Under the pieces are notes generated by a model that was not told the DNA's origin, ran no database searches, and saw only the letters and a list, made by a program, of their open reading frames with translations. This document shows positions 19,259 through 31,354 of a DNA stretch of 64,000 bases, piece by piece; position 1 is the first letter of the stretch, and the number at the start of each line of letters is the position of its first letter. A program made the position numbers and the translations under genes. Origin of the DNA: Bipolaris cookei (Eukaryota; Ascomycota; Dothideomycetes; Pleosporales; Pleosporaceae); assembly GCA_002286855.1 (NCBI GenBank), contig NRSV01000028.1:248001-312000 (forward strand). Reading direction: 5' to 3'.

Positions 19259-20291
19259 AAGGAAGAATGCTTGAGGGTCATTAAGCCTGATGCGTCGCTC
19301 GCTGAGCAAAGACACGGTAGAGAAGCTATTTGAGCCAGATAGGCTTCCAATCTGAGTTCACACTGCCTCTTACAATTGGTCTAAGTCGTCGGCTGATGGT
19401 AGTGTTTGGAGCGCCGCCTTATTGATAGAAGCTTGCTGCAGTTAGCAGCAGTAGCACTAATACTAGAATTTATTCAGTTTTCCATCACATTGGCTAGACT
19501 GCAGTTCAGCCAAAAAAAATATGTTTAGCAGAGAAAGCAGTATTGACGCTTACTTCGAGTGGAGTTGAAAATGTCACATCTCAGGTACGACCGCTACAAC
19601 AAGATCTAAATTTCTGAAGTTCGCTCGAATCACCTAGGTAAGCAGTTATTTATACAGTAAACTTCTCTTTGTGAAACATAACCCTTTTGAGATACTCGGC
19701 TCGAAGGCAGTGTGCAAATATGGCACCAGTTTCGGTAAGAAAAAACAAAGTCTAGGTTTTAGAAGATAATAGTACCAGCACACACGATGTGCAATTCACT
19801 ATTGATGAAAATTTGTTTGGATTGTATTGATAAACTCACGGTAACATCATGCATGACCCTGGCTATCACACCCTGTTCCCATCTCAGCCTTTGTGGGTAG
19901 CTCCATGACTACCCATTACAAATGTCCCGTTTTGTGGCACAATGAAGACAATTTTTTTCTACCTTATTTCACGCGCAATGCATTGTGGAAATATTCTTTT
20001 CACCTCTTTCCAATTCCTTCAGCACTCTAATGGGACAGGAACAATGCCCAGTTTCTTTCACTTCGTATTGTTTGTTCAATAGCAACAATAGAAATCAGCA
20101 CAATAGAATTCAAAATTGAGCAAAAACGATTGTTTTCTAGCTTTCTCTACTAATTATGTCTCCAAAAAGACGCCATGCTCCCTCTATCGTCTCGTCATAC
20201 AGGTGTCGACATTTCCACAATCCTTTGCGACAATATCTCTGCTCAGCACTTTTGGCATCAGTATACGAAATCGATAAAAAAAAGTCAAGAC
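19259..20291. other. Decayed AT-rich intergenic sequence
   Basis: No intact gene. A ~50-bp imperfect direct repeat is present: the segment at about 19185-19230 (aagaaaaa...aagtctaaggt...cacacac) recurs at about 19738-19785. It ends in the promoter of the ubiquitin protease gene. Open frames continuing upstream of the chosen protease start (from 20175) show no conserved sequence. Confidence 0.4.
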
Positions 20292-21877
20292 ATGGGGAGA
20301 AAAGGTCCAGAACAACGCAAAAACCGCCTCATAGCCAATGGTATCAGCAAGAATTGGAACATCAAGCGGCGAAGTAGACAGCCTAGGGGTCTCGAAAACA
20401 CTGGCAGCGACTGCTATCGCAATGCGACACTGCAGCCATTCTTCCACTTTCCCCGCTTCGTCAATTGGATCAAGCAACACAAGTCTAGCGGTGGAAAATG
20501 GCCTTGTAATCCCACTGATCAAAATCGAAGCCTTGACTGCCTCGATGCCATGACGCAGGGCATTCTTCGAGATGAAAGCTACAAGAACATGACTTTGGTA
20601 CAGAGAGCTGCTTATGATAGAAATCCCAACGGCGGTACAATTCGACCTTTGGATATGAAAAAACATGGTCCAAAAAATTACAGCGGATGCCTTCCTTGTC
20701 TGCTGAAGGCGGTTATTAAAGACTATTGGAGTAATGAGATGGTCGACGACACTGCGCCATACCATCCTCAACCTTTTCCGTATAGCCACGATTCAGTGTT
20801 TAAGTTGTATCAACTTTTCCAACGCCGTTTTTGCGAAAACCCAGATGGGTTTTCTGATATGCTTAATGAGCTACGAAACAGTAATCTGTCTCTGAGCCAA
20901 GCGGAAATCGACCGACGTACCCGCGCAGCAAGGCGCAGAAACATGACTGAACAGCAAGATTCCGATGAACTGGCCCTACGTATCTGGGAGGGCCTTGAAT
21001 CGAGCTTCAACCTCGAGTACGTATTCCCCATCCCCCACTCTCAACCCAAAATTAACCAAAAACCAAAAAAAGAACAGCAGATGGCCGCCACCGATCCAAC
21101 CAATTCACCTCCCTCTTCAAACTAACCTACACAATCAACCACACCTGCACCGCCTGCAAAACAACCACCACCCTCAACCCCGAACACGGCATCGGCCTAA
21201 CCCTCGACCCCCTACAACAAGGCCGAGATAGCATCTCCGCCGCCATATCCCGCACCCTCATCCACGACTTCTACCCCGGAATCCCCTGCAACACCTGCTG
21301 CGCCCCCCTAACCTACGCCACGCGCATAACCCTCGACGCAACCCCCGAGTACCTCCGTATAAATCTCAAACTAACCCGCATCGACCCCCTCAGCGGCACC
21401 AAAAGGAAAATCATGAATCCAATCGGTATAGACGAGACGCTCGATCTCACCCCTTACATGACCCATCAAGACACAGATGCCGATCCCGTGATTTACAAAT
21501 TGCATTCTGTAACGTATCACTCTGGCCCGCAGATTCAAGAGGGACACTACATAGCTGGCGTTAGTGGAGTGCGGATGCCAGGGCAAAAGCCGCCGCCGCC
21601 GCTGTTTCTGGTTGAGGATAGGTTGGTGCGGGGGTGGAGTGCGAGGGGTGGGGAGACGAGGAATGTTATGGCGAAGAATCCTATCAAGACAGGTTCTGGG
21701 AGGTTCGATGCGGTGGCGGTTTGGTATGAGATTGTGCCGGTTGCGAGGGAGAGGAAGCGGAGGGGGGTTTCGGCGGCGGATAAATTGTGTTTGAAGGAGG
21801 GGAGACGGATTGTGGGTGAGTTGAGTACGGAGAAGAGGGGAGGAAGTAATGTTAGTGAGAGGGTGGAGAGGGTTTAG
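20292..21877 (+). CDS. USP-type ubiquitin carboxyl-terminal hydrolase
   Basis: Two exons, 20292-21016 and 21073-21877, give 509 aa from MGRKGPEQRKNRL; the frame is open to an ATG at 20175, so a 39-residue longer form is possible. The Cys box is GLENTGSDCYRNATLQ with the catalytic Cys; QQDSDEL is the middle USP box; a zinc-ribbon-like CTACK...CNTCC and the His box GPQIQEGHYIAGVSG follow. The 56-bp intron (gtacgt...aaaaaag) was chosen because it joins SFNLE to TADGRHRSNQFTSLF in frame; other GT-AG pairs here lead to stops. It removes ubiquitin from target proteins. Codon use shifts from strongly C-ending (21080-21420) to G/T-ending (21560-21877). The exact USP subgroup is not assigned. Confidence 0.85.
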
Positions 21878-23820
21878 ATTTGGGGAGAGTGAGTGGGAGG
21901 GGGGGGGAGCACTTTTTGATAGAGATACAATAGGGTGATGAATATTGCGTGGGAATCTTGAAAGTAGTATAGCGTTCAGATTGCTTTTGGCATGTTGCAA
22001 TGAAAAGAAGAGAGTGTATTCTGGATACCAAACACAATACAGAAATCTCTTTTGTATCTCAACGAATTGATCAAATGTCTTTTAAAAGATTTACCTCATA
22101 AATGCAGCTATTTTGTCAAGATGCCTGATCGGTGATTGAAATTCTGAGACAACCACAGTGTAGGAAAGAACGCGTAGTTCATACCAGAAAACAAAACAGT
22201 AGCTGGGTCGAGTATTTGGATATTGGAAGTTGTTATGATGTAAATAGAAGCTGAGATAGTACCAGATCCTTATATAGAGGATAAACAGGAATGCACGCTG
22301 AAAAGAGAAATCACGAGCGGAGTAACTTCAGCACTTCCACCCACCCATCCAACCCACGAAATTTCTTCATCCACCCCAGATTCCTCCTCCATCCCTCCCA
22401 TTCCCATCCCCTCTCACACTCAAATTCCAAAAAATGGGTATAAATTAATCATAAAATTTCCCCTTCCCACTCTGTTTCCTCTCCTCCTCCCCCCTTCCCC
22501 CTCCCCATCGTCACCCCCATCTACACCCTTCCCTCGCCCTTGACAAAAATCCCCCACCTCCTCCTGAACACCTCCAAACTCGTCCTAACATCCCTTCCCT
22601 TCTCCCTCTCCTCACGCTGAATCCGGGTTGCTGCAGCCGCGAGACCGATTGAGATGGCGAAGAGGGGGTCGAGACGTCTGGGTAGTGAGTAAGTGAGTAC
22701 GCCGAAAAAAACAAAAGAGAGAGAGAGAGAGAGAAGCGGGATTAATTTTTCTCCGCGTATTTAGAGTGAGACGGAGGGAAGGGAGGCGTACTTTGATATT
22801 ATATACTGTGCCGGCATAGCTCTCTCTCTGTGCTTTTGCACTTTTCAAATTTCAATCAAGTTCGTATACACAGGCGACGAAACAACAACGACAACGAAAT
22901 AGCAACTCGATCTGTGCAAGCTTTCAGGGTAAGAGTTTTAGACTTTGAACAGCCCCCGTTAGGTTGATGTAGTAAGTTATTTTAAACTTCTCTTCTTTTG
23001 CCAGGTCGGGGTAAGTAAGGAATCTTTCCAAGATCCCCACCCACCGCCGCCGCCGCCGGCCGGCCCTGCATTTGGCCCATTGGGGTCCGTGCGCACGGCC
23101 GGGGCTTCTGGAGCCCTTTTCTTTTCCCCACGATTCCCCGGTTCGGGCGATACGTTATGCAAGGCACTAGAAGGGCTAATGTACATGGAAACTTCCCTTT
23201 CCTTATATGGCGGCTGTTCCGTGTTGCATTTGCATGCTTTTCGCCTGGGTACGTACAGACTGTGGCTATGTTGGTGGGGGTTGTGGTGGCACGCGGTTGC
23301 CTATCAGGTGAGCGATGTCGTCATGGGGTTTCAGACAACGGCCAGATGAGCCGCAAGTCAGGCTGCCTTGTCAGGTACGCATAGTCAGGCACGTTCAGGG
23401 GAATATACAAGACAACGTCGCAGAGTACAAACAGGTGCATCAAGTCGTGACAGATCAGGTCTGGTGCATTTGGACTAAAGCTGAATCATCGAATTATACA
23501 GGCATCTCATGAAAAGAAGCCAAATCTGCCCAAACACCTCTCTCCGAAACGGCGAATCTTGCTTGTAAAGATATGACTTGTCGTCGTGCCTTTCCGTCTC
23601 GGCTTTGCTGTATCGGTCCTCGCAGGCCCTGATGAAGCTTGACTAGCCCAGGGTGCTGCGAGGATTGCCGTTGCACCAGCCGTCTGCCATCAAATCAATC
23701 AATCATCCTAACGGTATACTGTTGCGTGAATATCAAGAAACCCATGATCCGAAAACGCCCGAGTTCGCCGCAGCCTCGACAGCCGATAGATAAGGGGAAT
23801 GTGAGGATGGAGCGAGCTCC
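21878..23820. other. Long convergent intergenic region, no gene seen
   Basis: About 1.9 kb between the 3' ends of the ubiquitin protease and ATG8. It contains C/T-rich stretches (22320-22620), a (GA)n tract near 22718 and a GCC repeat near 23047. Open frames are short and featureless. A non-coding transcript could exist but nothing in the sequence proves it. Confidence 0.4.
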
Positions 23821-24287
23821 TTACAGAGCCTCGCCAAACGTGTTCTCGCCAGAGTACCTGTCATCCTGTTAGCAGTGCATTCTGACCGGAGATGATGGGA
23901 GGCAACATACGTAATGTACAGGAAGCCGTCCTCATCCTTGTGCTCCTCATATATCGAGCTCATCAGAGCGGCAGTGGGTGGCAGGACCTCATCGACGAAG
24001 ATGAAAATGGCCTTTTCAGGAGAAAGCTTGATGCGCTTGCGGATCACGTAGACGAACTGGCCTACGGTCAAGTCGGCGGGTACCAGGTACTTCTTCTTAT
24101 CAATGGTTGCAATGTCAGACTTCTCGACCTTCTCGCAGATAACCTACGGGCTGTTAGCTGACTTGTCATGGCTGAGAACCAGGCCATGTCTACGTACGGG
24201 AATGCGGTCGTTGTACTTCTGGCGAATGCGCTCGGCCTCGGCCTTGCGCTTCTCAAACGGGTGCTCGTCCTTGAACTTGGAACGCAT
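23821..24287 (-). CDS. ATG8: Autophagy ubiquitin-like modifier Atg8
   Basis: Three exons (24287-24198, 24143-23911, 23857-23821; introns of 54 and 53 bp) give 119 aa. The sequence is near-canonical: [59 protein letters not shown] and a C-terminal [11 protein letters not shown]. Gly116 is the residue exposed by Atg4 and conjugated to phosphatidylethanolamine; the three residues EAL after it are the cleaved tail. It builds the autophagosome membrane and recruits cargo receptors. The leader contains a (GT)n-rich stretch at about 24315-24345. It is head-to-head with HEM13 across about 1.2 kb. Confidence 0.98.
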
Positions 24288-25472
24288 GGTGGGGTCTGTG
24301 AGTGATGTATGGATGTGTGTGTGTATGTATGTGTTTGTGTGTGGGGATGGAAGGCTATATGTGTAGTTTCGCAAAGGGCGTAGAGGCGTGGGTGTGGTGA
24401 GGTTGAGCGTGGCGGAGGAGGAAGTAGGACGGAGGGCGTAGGTGCGGTGTGGGAACCTTAAGCACAGGCAGCAGAGCGGGGCTAATACCTGCGCATCACT
24501 CCCGCCTTACCTAACCAACGCCAGCAGCCGCCGAGGTCACTGGTCACTGGCCACTACGCACCCGACCAGCATCTCACCTACCAGTCAAGTGAGACTCCAT
24601 CCATACACACATCCACACAGACATACGTATATATCTGCACACTCACTACACAAAACCACCGCCCCTGAGCCATGACAACATCACCCTTTTGCTGCTGCTG
24701 AGGGCCGGGGCGTGACTCGCCTGGATGGCAGTGCTGACCGCCTCGCCCCAGCCCAGTCACTTGCTCGGCTCCCATGACCTGGCTACCTGGGTACTTTGAC
24801 TCATCCCGTCTCTCTCTCTTTCTCTCTCTATCTCGCAAGGCGGCCATCACCATGTACAGTACGGTAATGAGGTGCCTCCTCGCCACATCAGAGTTGATTG
24901 CTATGTGAAGCAGCCGGCAGCCAGGTGGACGCGTTAGCCGTCGCGTTGGCTGCCATGCCGGCCTGGCACGCCCACCTGTTGCCACTCACAGCGACGTGTC
25001 CGCCCCAGCACTGGACACCAGGAAGCACTAAGAAGTGCTTCTTTCCCAGGTGTCCCAGGACGTCATGCAAGCCAACGTCCATCTGCTCCTCCAATCGACA
25101 GGCTGGTTGCCAGCAACGTAGCAGACGCAGACGTATCTATGATGCAGGGCGCCACCCGCCGTTCAATCTCCCAGACCCCCGAGACATGAGCAGTACGCAG
25201 GGACTGAGCGCAAATGTCCGAGCATCGCCGACCAGGTCGTGCTCGCACCTATGCCTGCTAGAGACAGACGTGTTTGTCGTGTTTGCATCATGCAGGTACC
25301 GATACCGCTAGTACCAAGGAAACTCCACCGAAGATGCGCCCACCATGGTGTGATTCCCGAGATGTCAGCACCGAGGGTGACTGTGCTCACGGTTTTTTTA
25401 ATATAGCCTTTTTCATCCTCTCCCGTGCTGCTTCATGGTCCAACTGTAACCTGCTACCATCCGCCCCCCGCT
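24288..25472. promoter_or_regulatory. Divergent region between ATG8 and HEM13
   Basis: 1185 bp between two outward-facing starts. It contains a GT-rich tract near 24320 and a CT tract near 24810-24835. Open frames here are short and featureless. It presumably holds both promoters. Confidence 0.45.
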
Positions 25473-26815
25473 ATGCGTCCGTTCCAATCGTTGTCCCGCA
25501 TTTCTCGCGCGCTCGAGCTTCCCCACAACTACACATCACAGCGCACTCTACGCACAAGTCAGATATGTAGTAGGCAGCTACATTCTTCTCAGAGTCGCCG
25601 TGTAGACCTCCCTCGAAGCAGCAAATCAGAGAAGCCAGATCCTTTGGAGGAATGGCGCAATCCCGAACCCAGCAAATGGCCTAACAGGATAAGACTGCTC
25701 TTTGTGCCATTCATTGGAGCTCTGGTCTACTCCATGGTAAGCCCACAATTCAATACACGTTCATCTGAAAAGATTCTAAATAACCCACTCCACAGTGGAC
25801 AGACGACACAATCAAGACTGAAGCACCCACCATCGCCGAGAAAGACGCCCTCCTCAAGCGCGAAAATGGCGTCTCTGAACAATCTCCCATGCGTCTTCGA
25901 ATGGAGCAATTCATAAAGCAGCAGCAAAAACAAATCATCGCCGAGCTCGAAAAGGTCGACGGTACAAAATTCAAAATCGACACATGGCAGCGCCCTGAAG
26001 GCGGTGGCGGCATAACCTGCGTCCTCCAAGACGGCAACGTCTTCGAAAAAGGCGGCGTAAACACCTCCGTCGTCTACGGCCGCCTCCCCCGCGCAGCCAT
26101 ACAAAAAATGCGCGTAAACCACAAAGCCCTCGACCCAGACGTTGACTCCCTCGCCTTCTTCGCCGCAGGCCTCTCCATGGTGCTGCACCCCCACAACCCC
26201 AACGCCCCGACCGTGCACCTCAACTACCGCTACTTCGAAACCGCAGATGACCACGGCAACACAACCGCGTGGTGGTACGGCGGCGGCTGCGACCTCACGC
26301 CCTCATACCTCTACGACGAAGACGCCATCCTCTTCCACAACACCATCAAACACGCCTGCGACAAGCACGACAAAGCATACTACCCGCGCTTCAAAAAATG
26401 GTGCGACGAATACTTCAACAACAAGCACCGCGGCGAAACCCGTGGCGTCGGCGGCATCTTCTTCGATGACCTTGACGAAACCGAGAAAGACCAGGAGCAA
26501 CTCTTCTCATTTGTCCAGGATTGCCTCACGGCGTTTTTGCCATCGTACATCCCCATTATCAATCGCAGGAAGGATATGCCGTTCACTCCGGAAATGAAGC
26601 AATGGCAGCAGATTCGACGCGGACGCTATGTAGAGTTTAATCTTGTGCATGATAGGGGTACCGCGTTTGGACTTAATACCCCCGGATCAAGGGTGGAGAG
26701 TATATTGATGAGCTTGCCGCTTACGGCGCGCTGGCAGTATATGCATGCGCCTGACAAGGGGAGTAGGGAGGAGCGGTTGCTCGAGGTGTTGAGGAAGCCC
26801 AAGGAGTGGGTGTAA
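25473..26815 (+). CDS. HEM13: Oxygen-dependent coproporphyrinogen III oxidase
   Basis: Two exons, 25473-25736 and 25796-26815, give 427 aa. The ATG at 25473 (MRPFQSLSRISRALELP) begins an Arg/Ser-rich segment with a hydrophobic stretch (LLFVPFIGALVYSM) before the catalytic domain, suggesting mitochondrial targeting and possible membrane association; the yeast enzyme is cytosolic, so location is inference. Family signatures are clear: GGGGITCVLQDGNVFEKGG, VHLNYRYFE, WWYGGGCDLTPSYLYDED, the RGVGGIFFDDL block and RRGRYVEFNLVHDRGTAFGL. It oxidatively decarboxylates two propionates of coproporphyrinogen III to give protoporphyrinogen IX in haem synthesis, using O2. An in-frame ATG 16 codons upstream (25425) was not chosen. 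Confidence 0.96.
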
Positions 26816-27152
26816 GATTGGTGATGGGGTTGCTTGTATGTTTTAAAAAAAAGCTCGTGTGTGGGAGGAAGGATTGCAAACACATGGGTCGAGATGATAT
26901 GTCAAAAGTAACAAATATGACTTTTTAGAGACCTATTTGTTGTCCATGTTCCCATACTGTTACACACTTAATCCCAGTATATAGTTTTATTTTATTTTTG
27001 AGGAAAAAAAAGATAGAGAAACAACAATACGCGAGGCACAAGTACAAATAACACTGATTGCACACATGACTGTGGAGAAATAACCCCCCCCCCATCATCA
27101 TCATTGTCATCATCATCATCATCATCAACAACAACAACAACAACAACACTAA
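26816..27152. repeat. Convergent intergenic region with CAT and AAC microsatellites
   Basis: 337 bp between the converging ends of HEM13 and the armadillo gene. It contains a C run at 27083-27091, a (CAT)n tract at about 27095-27125 and an (AAC)n tract at 27126-27148. Confidence 0.7.
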
Positions 27153-30100
27153 TCACCCCCTAGCATCATGTCTCCACCCATGCAACCCACTCAATCTACT
27201 CCCCATACCCCCCAACCCACCACTCCCTTCTCCACCACCACCTCCACTACTAGTACCCCCAAATCCACCCGTACTCGACGCAAACCCGCTCCGACCCCCA
27301 CCCCCACTTCCACCACTCCCACTATTGAGCAACTTGTCAAACTGCTCCACACTCACTACCGCCCGCTGCTTAACGTCAAGATCCATATCCCGACTCAACT
27401 GCTTAGCCCCCTCCTCGAACCCCAACTGACGTAGACTCAGCGCGCGTTCCCGCGTCGCCGCTTCATCCGTGTGATCCTCGACCCAAACAAGGTTATGCAG
27501 CATCCACGCGCAAGCGACGCGGATGTCGCGGCGGGGATGCGTAAACAGCGGGAGAACGTGTTGCATTAGCGTAGTCTGTGAGATGAGCAAGGAGCGGTGC
27601 TGGGGGCGGCCGTTGGCGAGGTGGATGAGGATGAAGATTGTGGCGAGCATAAGCTCAGAGGCTGGGTAGCTGGTCCAGTTGGGTTGACCCATGGGTGTTG
27701 TGGACGACAAAAAGGGTGGGCGGTGGGTACCGCTGGGCCAGTAGCTTGGGGTGCTGAGGCTGGCTTGGGTTTGGGATGATGAGGTCGAGGTGGAAGAGTT
27801 CTTCGGGCGGATCTTGGAGTCGAGAATCTCGAAGAAGCGGCTGTGACCAAAGGTATTGAGTAGGTGGTCGATCATCTCGCCAGAGGCCTTATCCTCCGAC
27901 ACAAAGTTGCGGATAAAGTCAAGTGCTTGTTCTTGTATGCGGATATCGTCGCGCTCGCCGTTCAGTCGGTGGTCTTGCTCATCGTTCTTGATCTGTTGTA
28001 GTCGATCTCGAATGTTTGTTGCGCTCGTGTACCGAGGGCCATGACGTTGATGTCGGCGCATTGATGGTATGCTTTCCGTCATCGCATCATCGTCGTCTTC
28101 AGAACCTGATTCATCGTCTACATCCATGTGCGGCTCTTCGACAGCATTAAGGATATCGACCTGCTCTCCTGCTGCATTTGGTGTACCCATGGCAGGCTTA
28201 GATGGCTCCCCATTGAGCACTTGGACCAGCCAGCCTACTCCGAGTTCCTCTAGACACTGTATCTTCATAGCATGAGGCAACCCAAGACACAGATGTTTAA
28301 GGGCCCAGAGACTACCAAAGCGAAGGTCAAAGTTGGCAGACCGGCACTGTTCGCAGAGTGTGCCTAGGACTCCGGATTCAAGAATCCCCTACTCATCGTT
28401 AGCTTAGACATGAATGGTATCGGGTTTCGCTCACAGTCCGCATAGGTGATACATCCAACACCAGGTTGGTAATGACCTCGGTAGCTGCAATCTGCACCTT
28501 TACATTCGGATGTGTCAAGAGCTCAAAGATTGGCTGTGCGACACCGTGGTCAATGAGACTCGTTCGAAGGACGCTGACCGATCTTGACAATGACCGTGTG
28601 AGCTTACATGCAGCAATCAAAACAGCGTCAGGGTTGCCATCTTTTGGCGAGGAAGATGCTCCTGGTTCGCTGTTTTCGATGTACGGGACTAGAGCTTCAA
28701 TGATATGCGTTGCCGCACCCATCTCAATCACCATCTTTCTCAACGAGTCTTGGTCACCTGCCATCGCCGCCAATGCCAGCAAAACGCTTTCTCGATATTT
28801 GAACGCATGCAGGACATCGGGGTTAAGCCCAGCTCGACCCAAAGTCGATGAAGCATGATCAATATTTGGATCCATGACTTCGTGAGATATTGGTTTCGGC
28901 TGCCAAAGGGGCTTTGACGACGTCACCGGTATATCGAACGACTTTTTCAAAACCTGTATCAGAGTCGGCAGAATCCGAGAATGAACCGCGGCCGTCTGAA
29001 GTGCCTTGTTTCCAGTAACGAGCTCCGCAAGAACGATTGGTGAGCGTTCTAGCACAAAGCGCAGCTCATCTCTGGCTGCCTGGCTCATAGCACTAGTCTT
29101 TTTGGCATGCTCTGATGTAGGGCTCGAGTCCTCAATCATCTTCTCGACAAGTGGAATTATCAGATATGAAAAATGCTTCTCGCGTGTCGTCTTTGACGGG
29201 TCGTTCAGTGGCCATCGCTCGCCAAACTTTTTGAGCAACGCTAATAACCAGCAAGCAGACAGGCGCTCTCTGGCTTCACCCCGCCGTGCCACATACATGA
29301 GCCATATGAACAGCGGAGACTCAGACTCGTCCGAGATAGTACTCCGGCTCGAAGTGTGTTGCAGCGACTCCATGCTTGGTAGCCGAGAATAGTTGTCCGC
29401 CGGACCAGAAGAGTAGGCACCAAGAGCCGGCCATTGCTTAATGTACGGATCTGATTTGCTTGCCATGGTCTGTACTCGCGGTATCAACCTGTCCCATGAT
29501 GCCGGCTGCGATGTGTTGTTGCCATCGAAAGTCACTGTAGAGCGTTCCTTTGGCCAGCCAAAGAGCTGTTGTATTGGCTGCGAATAGAGGAATTGTGCAG
29601 TGTAGAAATGCGAGTCCTTGATAATGGCTGAGATTGCTTCTAGGATGTCTGACAGGTAGGCACGAGGAAGCTGCTCGCGACTTGACCGCTTCCTGTCCGA
29701 TGCAGGGATACGATCGTCCATAGCTGCAACACTAGCAAGCAGTTCAGCGAGCAGATCTAGTATATCCGCGTCTACTAAGATTTTCTTCTGGCTGTCTTCT
29801 CGACACGTCTTTGTAATCAGCCGTATAGCCGATTCTATCTGCTGGTTGACCTTCATGGTACCCGCCGTTTGCGCCAAAATCTCAGATAGACTCTCAACGG
29901 CTTGTTTTGTGTATACAATCTCATTCACGGTCGATGCGAGAGATGGCCTCGATGAGCCTGACATGTCGAGCCATGGCTTTTCTTGCGCAGCAGCATCGAC
30001 AATCTGATTGAGCGTCTTTAAGGTCGCGGTGACGAGTTTGGAAGGCGTTTCGCTTGGTCGCAGTGCTTCGAGTAACGGAGGTAGTACATCGCCGGCCAGT

Positions 30101-30509
30101 AGTGGCGCGACAAACGCTGGTCCACCTATACGTCGTATATATCAGCCAAAGTGCTCTTTCATCTCATGTTTTGGATTGTGCGCTCACCATTCGCCAGACT
30201 GCCGACGACGAGCGTGGCTTGGAACCTCAACTCATCTTCGGTTGTCCACTCTTCCAGCCTAGCTGTATCACTGAACAACCCAGAGCTGTTCCCGTTTCTA
30301 ACGTTCCTTCGCCTCTTCCCGCCCTTCCTAGCCTCGGCTCGCAGCAAACTGGCAAGTGGTTTCACAATACCATGCGTAACAGCCAGTTCTTTTCTCTGCT
30401 CATGCCCCACAAGTTCATTCTTCAGGCTTTGCAGCGCTGCGACCTGTGCCTCGGGCATGGTAGGGTTGGAGAGCTCGCTGAGTGCGGAAGGGATCGTTGA
30501 ACGGCCCAT
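27153..30509 (-). CDS. Armadillo-repeat protein, Gid5/ARMC8-like
   Basis: Three exons (30509-30188, 30125-28435, 28388-27153; introns of 62 and 45 bp) give 1082 aa. The N-terminus has VAALQSLKNELVGHEQRKEL and GIVKPLASLL. Repeated helical armadillo units follow throughout (e.g. LEALRPSETPSKLVTATLKTL after the first junction, VAQPIFELLTHPNVKVQIAA, GSLWALKHLCLGL near the second junction, RRDIRVACAWMLHNLVW). The final ~60 residues are Gly/Ser-rich. This resembles ARMC8 and yeast Vid28/Gid5, the scaffold subunit of the GID/CTLH E3 ubiquitin ligase that recruits substrate receptors. The armadillo fold is clear; the orthology is inference from the N-terminal block and size. An acidic insert (DVDDESGSEDDDDA) interrupts the C-terminal part. 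Confidence 0.78.
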
Positions 30510-31354
30510 GGTGTCGACGGCAAGCGAACGGGTAATTTGTAAAGGGAAGATGCAGATTAGCAGTTGTTGTGCAGTCCCGCACGAAGAAGCCTAGTCGTGG
30601 TCGTACAAGTGTACGTCAAGAATAAGAGAGGCAATGATGAACGCTTCACTGAGAAAACACAACCTTAGTCAAAGTGTTGCGGAGGGAATACGCAACGGAC
30701 AAGTTGTTATCATTGCCTGCACAGCATTTTATGCAGCAAGGCTCTGATCGCTTTCTAAATGGCGCGAGAAGCTTGCCAAGTCGCATGGGCGTCTTTGCGC
30801 GGCGTAGCAGTACGTGGGCGTGAGCGAAGTTTGATTGACATGAGATAGCCGCGTTCCAGTCCCGCAAACGTCAGCGCAAGGGCGATAACACGCCTTATCA
30901 GCACGTGACTGTTCTATCCCACGGGCATACCTTTCTTGATTATCATTGCACATGCATTTTGGCTTGGACAGATCCGTACCGGCCAATTTGTGTGTATAGA
31001 CTACTTTTTCTTGCGGGATAAATCAATCACTAACATCAATCTGAGTGTCTGCAGAGCAAATGCGTACATTCACTGGACATGACTATACAATCATAACCAT
31101 TTACTCCATAATCCCATGAGTTATCATTACAGTCGTTAATTCCATGTCGCACCGTTCATGCTCATAATACCTACCTAAGTAGTGCATGGGTCTTGCCCAG
31201 GCTCTAGACAAAGGAAACATGCATGTTGGTTGCAGTTGTTGCACCAAAGCAAACCCTCGAATGAGTCCTCAAACGTATGCCAAAACACCAGTCCGTAGAG
31301 ATCCTAATGCCCCTCCAGAATCCTTCCTTCCGTTTGCCCAGCCAAACCCTGTTG
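30510..31354. other. Intergenic, no gene seen
   Basis: 845 bp between tandem minus-strand genes; it holds the promoter of the armadillo gene and the 3' end of the next. No motif or open frame worth keeping. Confidence 0.4.

Noticed and set aside
21017..21125. USP gene read through to the stop at 21125 as a short single-exon protein
   Set aside because: The zinc-ribbon and His box lie in the next exon; the 56-bp intron joins them in frame.
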